Shown: positions 7,033 through 8,211 of the stretch, piece by piece
Layout: each line of letters starts with the position of its first letter
Numbering within the stretch: the stretch's first letter is position 1
Assembly (NCBI GenBank): GCA_036745875.1
Contig: DAIOFH010000159.1
Coordinates: 1 to 8,211, forward strand
Length of the DNA stretch: 8,211 bases
Reading direction: 5' to 3'
From: DAIOFH01 sp036745875
GTDB lineage: Bacteria; Planctomycetota; SZUA-567
Made by a program: the position numbers and the translations under genes
Notes under the pieces: model-generated
The model's database searches: none
Seen by the model: the letters and a program-made list of their open reading frames with translations, nothing else
Told to the model about the DNA's origin: nothing

Positions 7033-7071
7033 AACCCCTTATTCTTTCTAGGATAAGGGGTTATCTTTTTT
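7033..7071 (+). terminator. Intrinsic terminator
   Basis: AACCCCTTAT (7033-7042) pairs perfectly with ATAAGGGGTT (7053-7062). The stem extends inward by a G-T wobble, a C-G and a T-A pair to a 4-base loop (7046-7049). ATCTTTTTT follows immediately, ending at 7071. The T run is on the plus strand, so it ends transcription from the toxin-antitoxin operon. Facing left it lacks a good T run and is at best a weak terminator for the minus-strand genes to its right. Confidence 0.88.
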
Positions 7072-7205
7072 CATAGACACATGTAAAGCCTATGATTTTC
7101 GGTATTTTTAACTGCAATTACCCTCACACCTAGCTCCCATTCCTCTTGATTTATATCCATTTAAATCCATTTTTCGGTAAGAAAACGAGTAAGATCATTT
7201 GTCAA
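7071..7205 (-). pseudogene. Possible small ORF interrupted by one stop codon
   Basis: In one minus-strand frame, a TTG at 7203-7205 (overlapping the upstream gene's TGA) reads TNDLTRFLTEKWI and stops at TAA. The very next codon is ATG (7158-7160), which reads MDINQEEWELGVRVIAVKN then TENHRLYMCL, ending at 7071-7073. Both halves look like protein and share a frame, so this may be a small gene broken by a nonsense change. Alternatives are a 29-residue ORF or chance. No Shine-Dalgarno is clear for either start. A near-duplicate 10-base unit (ATCCATTTAA/ATCCATTTTT, 7155-7174) sits at the break. I recognise no family. Confidence 0.25.
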
Positions 7206-7597
7206 TTATACGTGTAAACGAAACCGTTGAATTCAATTGGCAATTTTAGTAATTGTTGGGTACGAACAATTTCACGAAAATCTTTATCCAGGTACTTCTC
7301 GAATCGTTCGATATCATCCTTTCTTACCCCAACAGCAACGAGCTTTACTAATTCATGAGGGTTGTTTCCGAACTCTTCGTGACGGTCGATATTGGGGGCA
7401 AGTAAAGAAACACCAGGAAACTCTGTGCAAATAATGTTTCGGTATATGTCCATATGGCCAATGATATTCTTCTTTTCGCGTGCGAGTTGACTGGTAAGAT
7501 GCCACCAGTAAAGGATTACTGCGATTCCAATAACAAGACCAATCGGACCCAAGAAAATGGTCAATACAAATGCAATAGTGACAAAGATTATGATCAT
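7202..7597 (-). CDS. Small protein with N-terminal membrane segment, unknown function
   Basis: The 131-residue protein begins with a long hydrophobic stretch (residues about 2-31, MIIIFVTIAFVLTIFLGPIG onward, ending YWW), enough for one long or two short membrane helices, with a Gly-Pro-Ile-Gly turn in the middle. A charged soluble domain follows (about 32-131: LAREKKN, then RHEEFGNNPHELVKL, KDDIERFEKYLDKDF). I recognise no domain. The ATG at 7595-7597 has AGGGG 6 bases upstream, a good ribosome binding site. It lies 40 bases after the upstream minus-strand gene, so the two are probably co-transcribed. The coding DNA is clearly more AT-rich than the left part of the window. Confidence 0.75.
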   Translation of the reverse strand: MIIIFVTIAFVLTIFLGPIGLVIGIAVILYWWHLTSQLAREKKNIIGHMDIYRNIICTEFPGVSLLAPNIDRHEEFGNNPHELVKLVAVGVRKDDIERFEKYLDKDFREIVRTQQLLKLPIEFNGFVYTYN

Positions 7598-7637
7598 CTA
7601 TATCCCCTAATATAGTAGTCAATAATGGATTAAATTA

Positions 7638-8211
7638 CTATCGCGTCGGCCTACTGCTGTCCTTCTCTTTGTATATCTTGATCCCACGAATCCCGTTTGT
7701 CACCGTGTAGCCATTGGGGTAAATGACTTCCGAATAGGGAATGACATTCGAAAGTGCATCCTGTTTGTAATATGTCTGTTTGCCATTGCTCATGGCAACA
7801 TCCATCCATAACGAGTTGATCTTCAAACGGAATAATCGACTTACGGTTCCGGGAATGCCAAATTTTGAGACCTTATCAACGTCTATGTTAATCTCACAAC
7901 TGCCACGATTCCTTTCTCTCGTATCCTCATTATATTTAAGTAGCGTTACTGCCGCAGAACTCGACCCTAACACAGAATTCATTTGCTCATTGAAATAATC
8001 ATAACGAGTCATATATCCGAAATCCTGCTTCTGCATTTTCAACGAGAGCAAGGCCGATGGCTCAAAATCTTTGTCTCCGTATTGTTGAATTATTCCATCT
8101 GCCCACACGAAATATGGAGCAACGACATCAAAATAATCAACCAGTCTTTTACTGAGGACTGAAGTGCGCCCCGCGTCAAGACCAGAAATTGATGATTTAA
8201 AGGAAAACAAT
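7638..8211 (-). CDS. Unknown protein, 5' end outside the window
   Basis: At least 190 residues of an open minus-strand frame enter from the right edge. The apparent TTG at 8208-8210 is just the edge of the window, so the true start is unknown. The visible part is soluble and mixed in composition, with stretches such as VDYFDVVAPYFVWADGIIQQ, SEVIYPNGYTVTNGIRGIKI and a basic C-terminal tail KEKDSSRPTR. There is no membrane segment, no cysteine-rich motif and no family I recognise. It precedes the small membrane protein by 40 bases, in AT-rich DNA that contrasts with the rest of the window. Confidence 0.75.
   Translation of the reverse strand, partial: LFSFKSSISGLDAGRTSVLSKRLVDYFDVVAPYFVWADGIIQQYGDKDFEPSALLSLKMQKQDFGYMTRYDYFNEQMNSVLGSSSAAVTLLKYNEDTRERNRGSCEINIDVDKVSKFGIPGTVSRLFRLKINSLWMDVAMSNGKQTYYKQDALSNVIPYSEVIYPNGYTVTNGIRGIKIYKEKDSSRPTR

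Noticed and set aside
6846..7076. 76-codon frame starting at ATG overlapping the toxin stop
   Set aside because: It runs through the terminator hairpin, crosses the composition change and lacks a convincing ribosome binding site or domain.
7155..7174. Tandem ATCCATTT repeat
   Set aside because: Two short AT-rich copies only; not a CRISPR or iteron array, and it is mentioned only in relation to the split ORF.
1..8211. CRISPR array, tRNA, rRNA, insertion sequence or integrase
   Set aside because: I looked in the intergenic regions and frames on both strands and found no spaced repeats, cloverleaf-like sequence or transposase/integrase motifs.

Overview
The window looks like a chromosomal segment from a GC-rich, probably Gram-negative bacterium. 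One line I counted in the left part (1201-1260) is 63% G+C, and one in the right part (7201-7260) is 33%. Nothing fixes the taxon. A large MalT-type LuxR regulator, a secreted lectin-like protein and LemA would suit several anaerobic Gram-negative groups; Synergistota is only a hunch.

Left block (1-5760, all genes on the minus strand, read right to left). A MalT/LAL-type transcriptional regulator (3098-5668) has its own sigma70-like promoter. Next comes a 141-base gap with a second sigma70-like promoter and a leader containing a perfect 12-bp hairpin. A secreted 764-residue protein follows (662-2956). Its N-terminal domain looks like a mannan-binding MVL lectin and is followed by a calcium-loop (FG-GAP/VCBS-like) motif. 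Then come a LemA-family membrane protein (75-626) and the first codons of another possible gene running off the left edge. The secreted protein, LemA and the edge frame are packed tightly enough to be one operon. The adjacent regulator is a plausible, unproven controller.

Middle (5669-6849). About 430 bases of intergenic DNA separate the regulator from a divergent toxin-antitoxin pair on the plus strand: a VapB-like antitoxin overlapping a PIN-domain toxin by 13 bases. The intergenic DNA has promoters facing both ways, a repeated octamer TCCGATAA, a T-rich tract and a possible 16-codon ORF with a strong Shine-Dalgarno. A clear intrinsic terminator (7033-7071) lies downstream of the toxin.

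Right block (about 6940-8211). Composition becomes AT-rich and all coding is on the minus strand. A 5'-incomplete gene of unknown function (7638-8211) is followed by a 131-residue protein with an N-terminal membrane segment (7202-7597), and then by what may be a small broken ORF (7071-7205). The composition shift beside a toxin-antitoxin locus suggests acquired DNA. No CRISPR array, tRNA, rRNA, transposase or integrase is visible.
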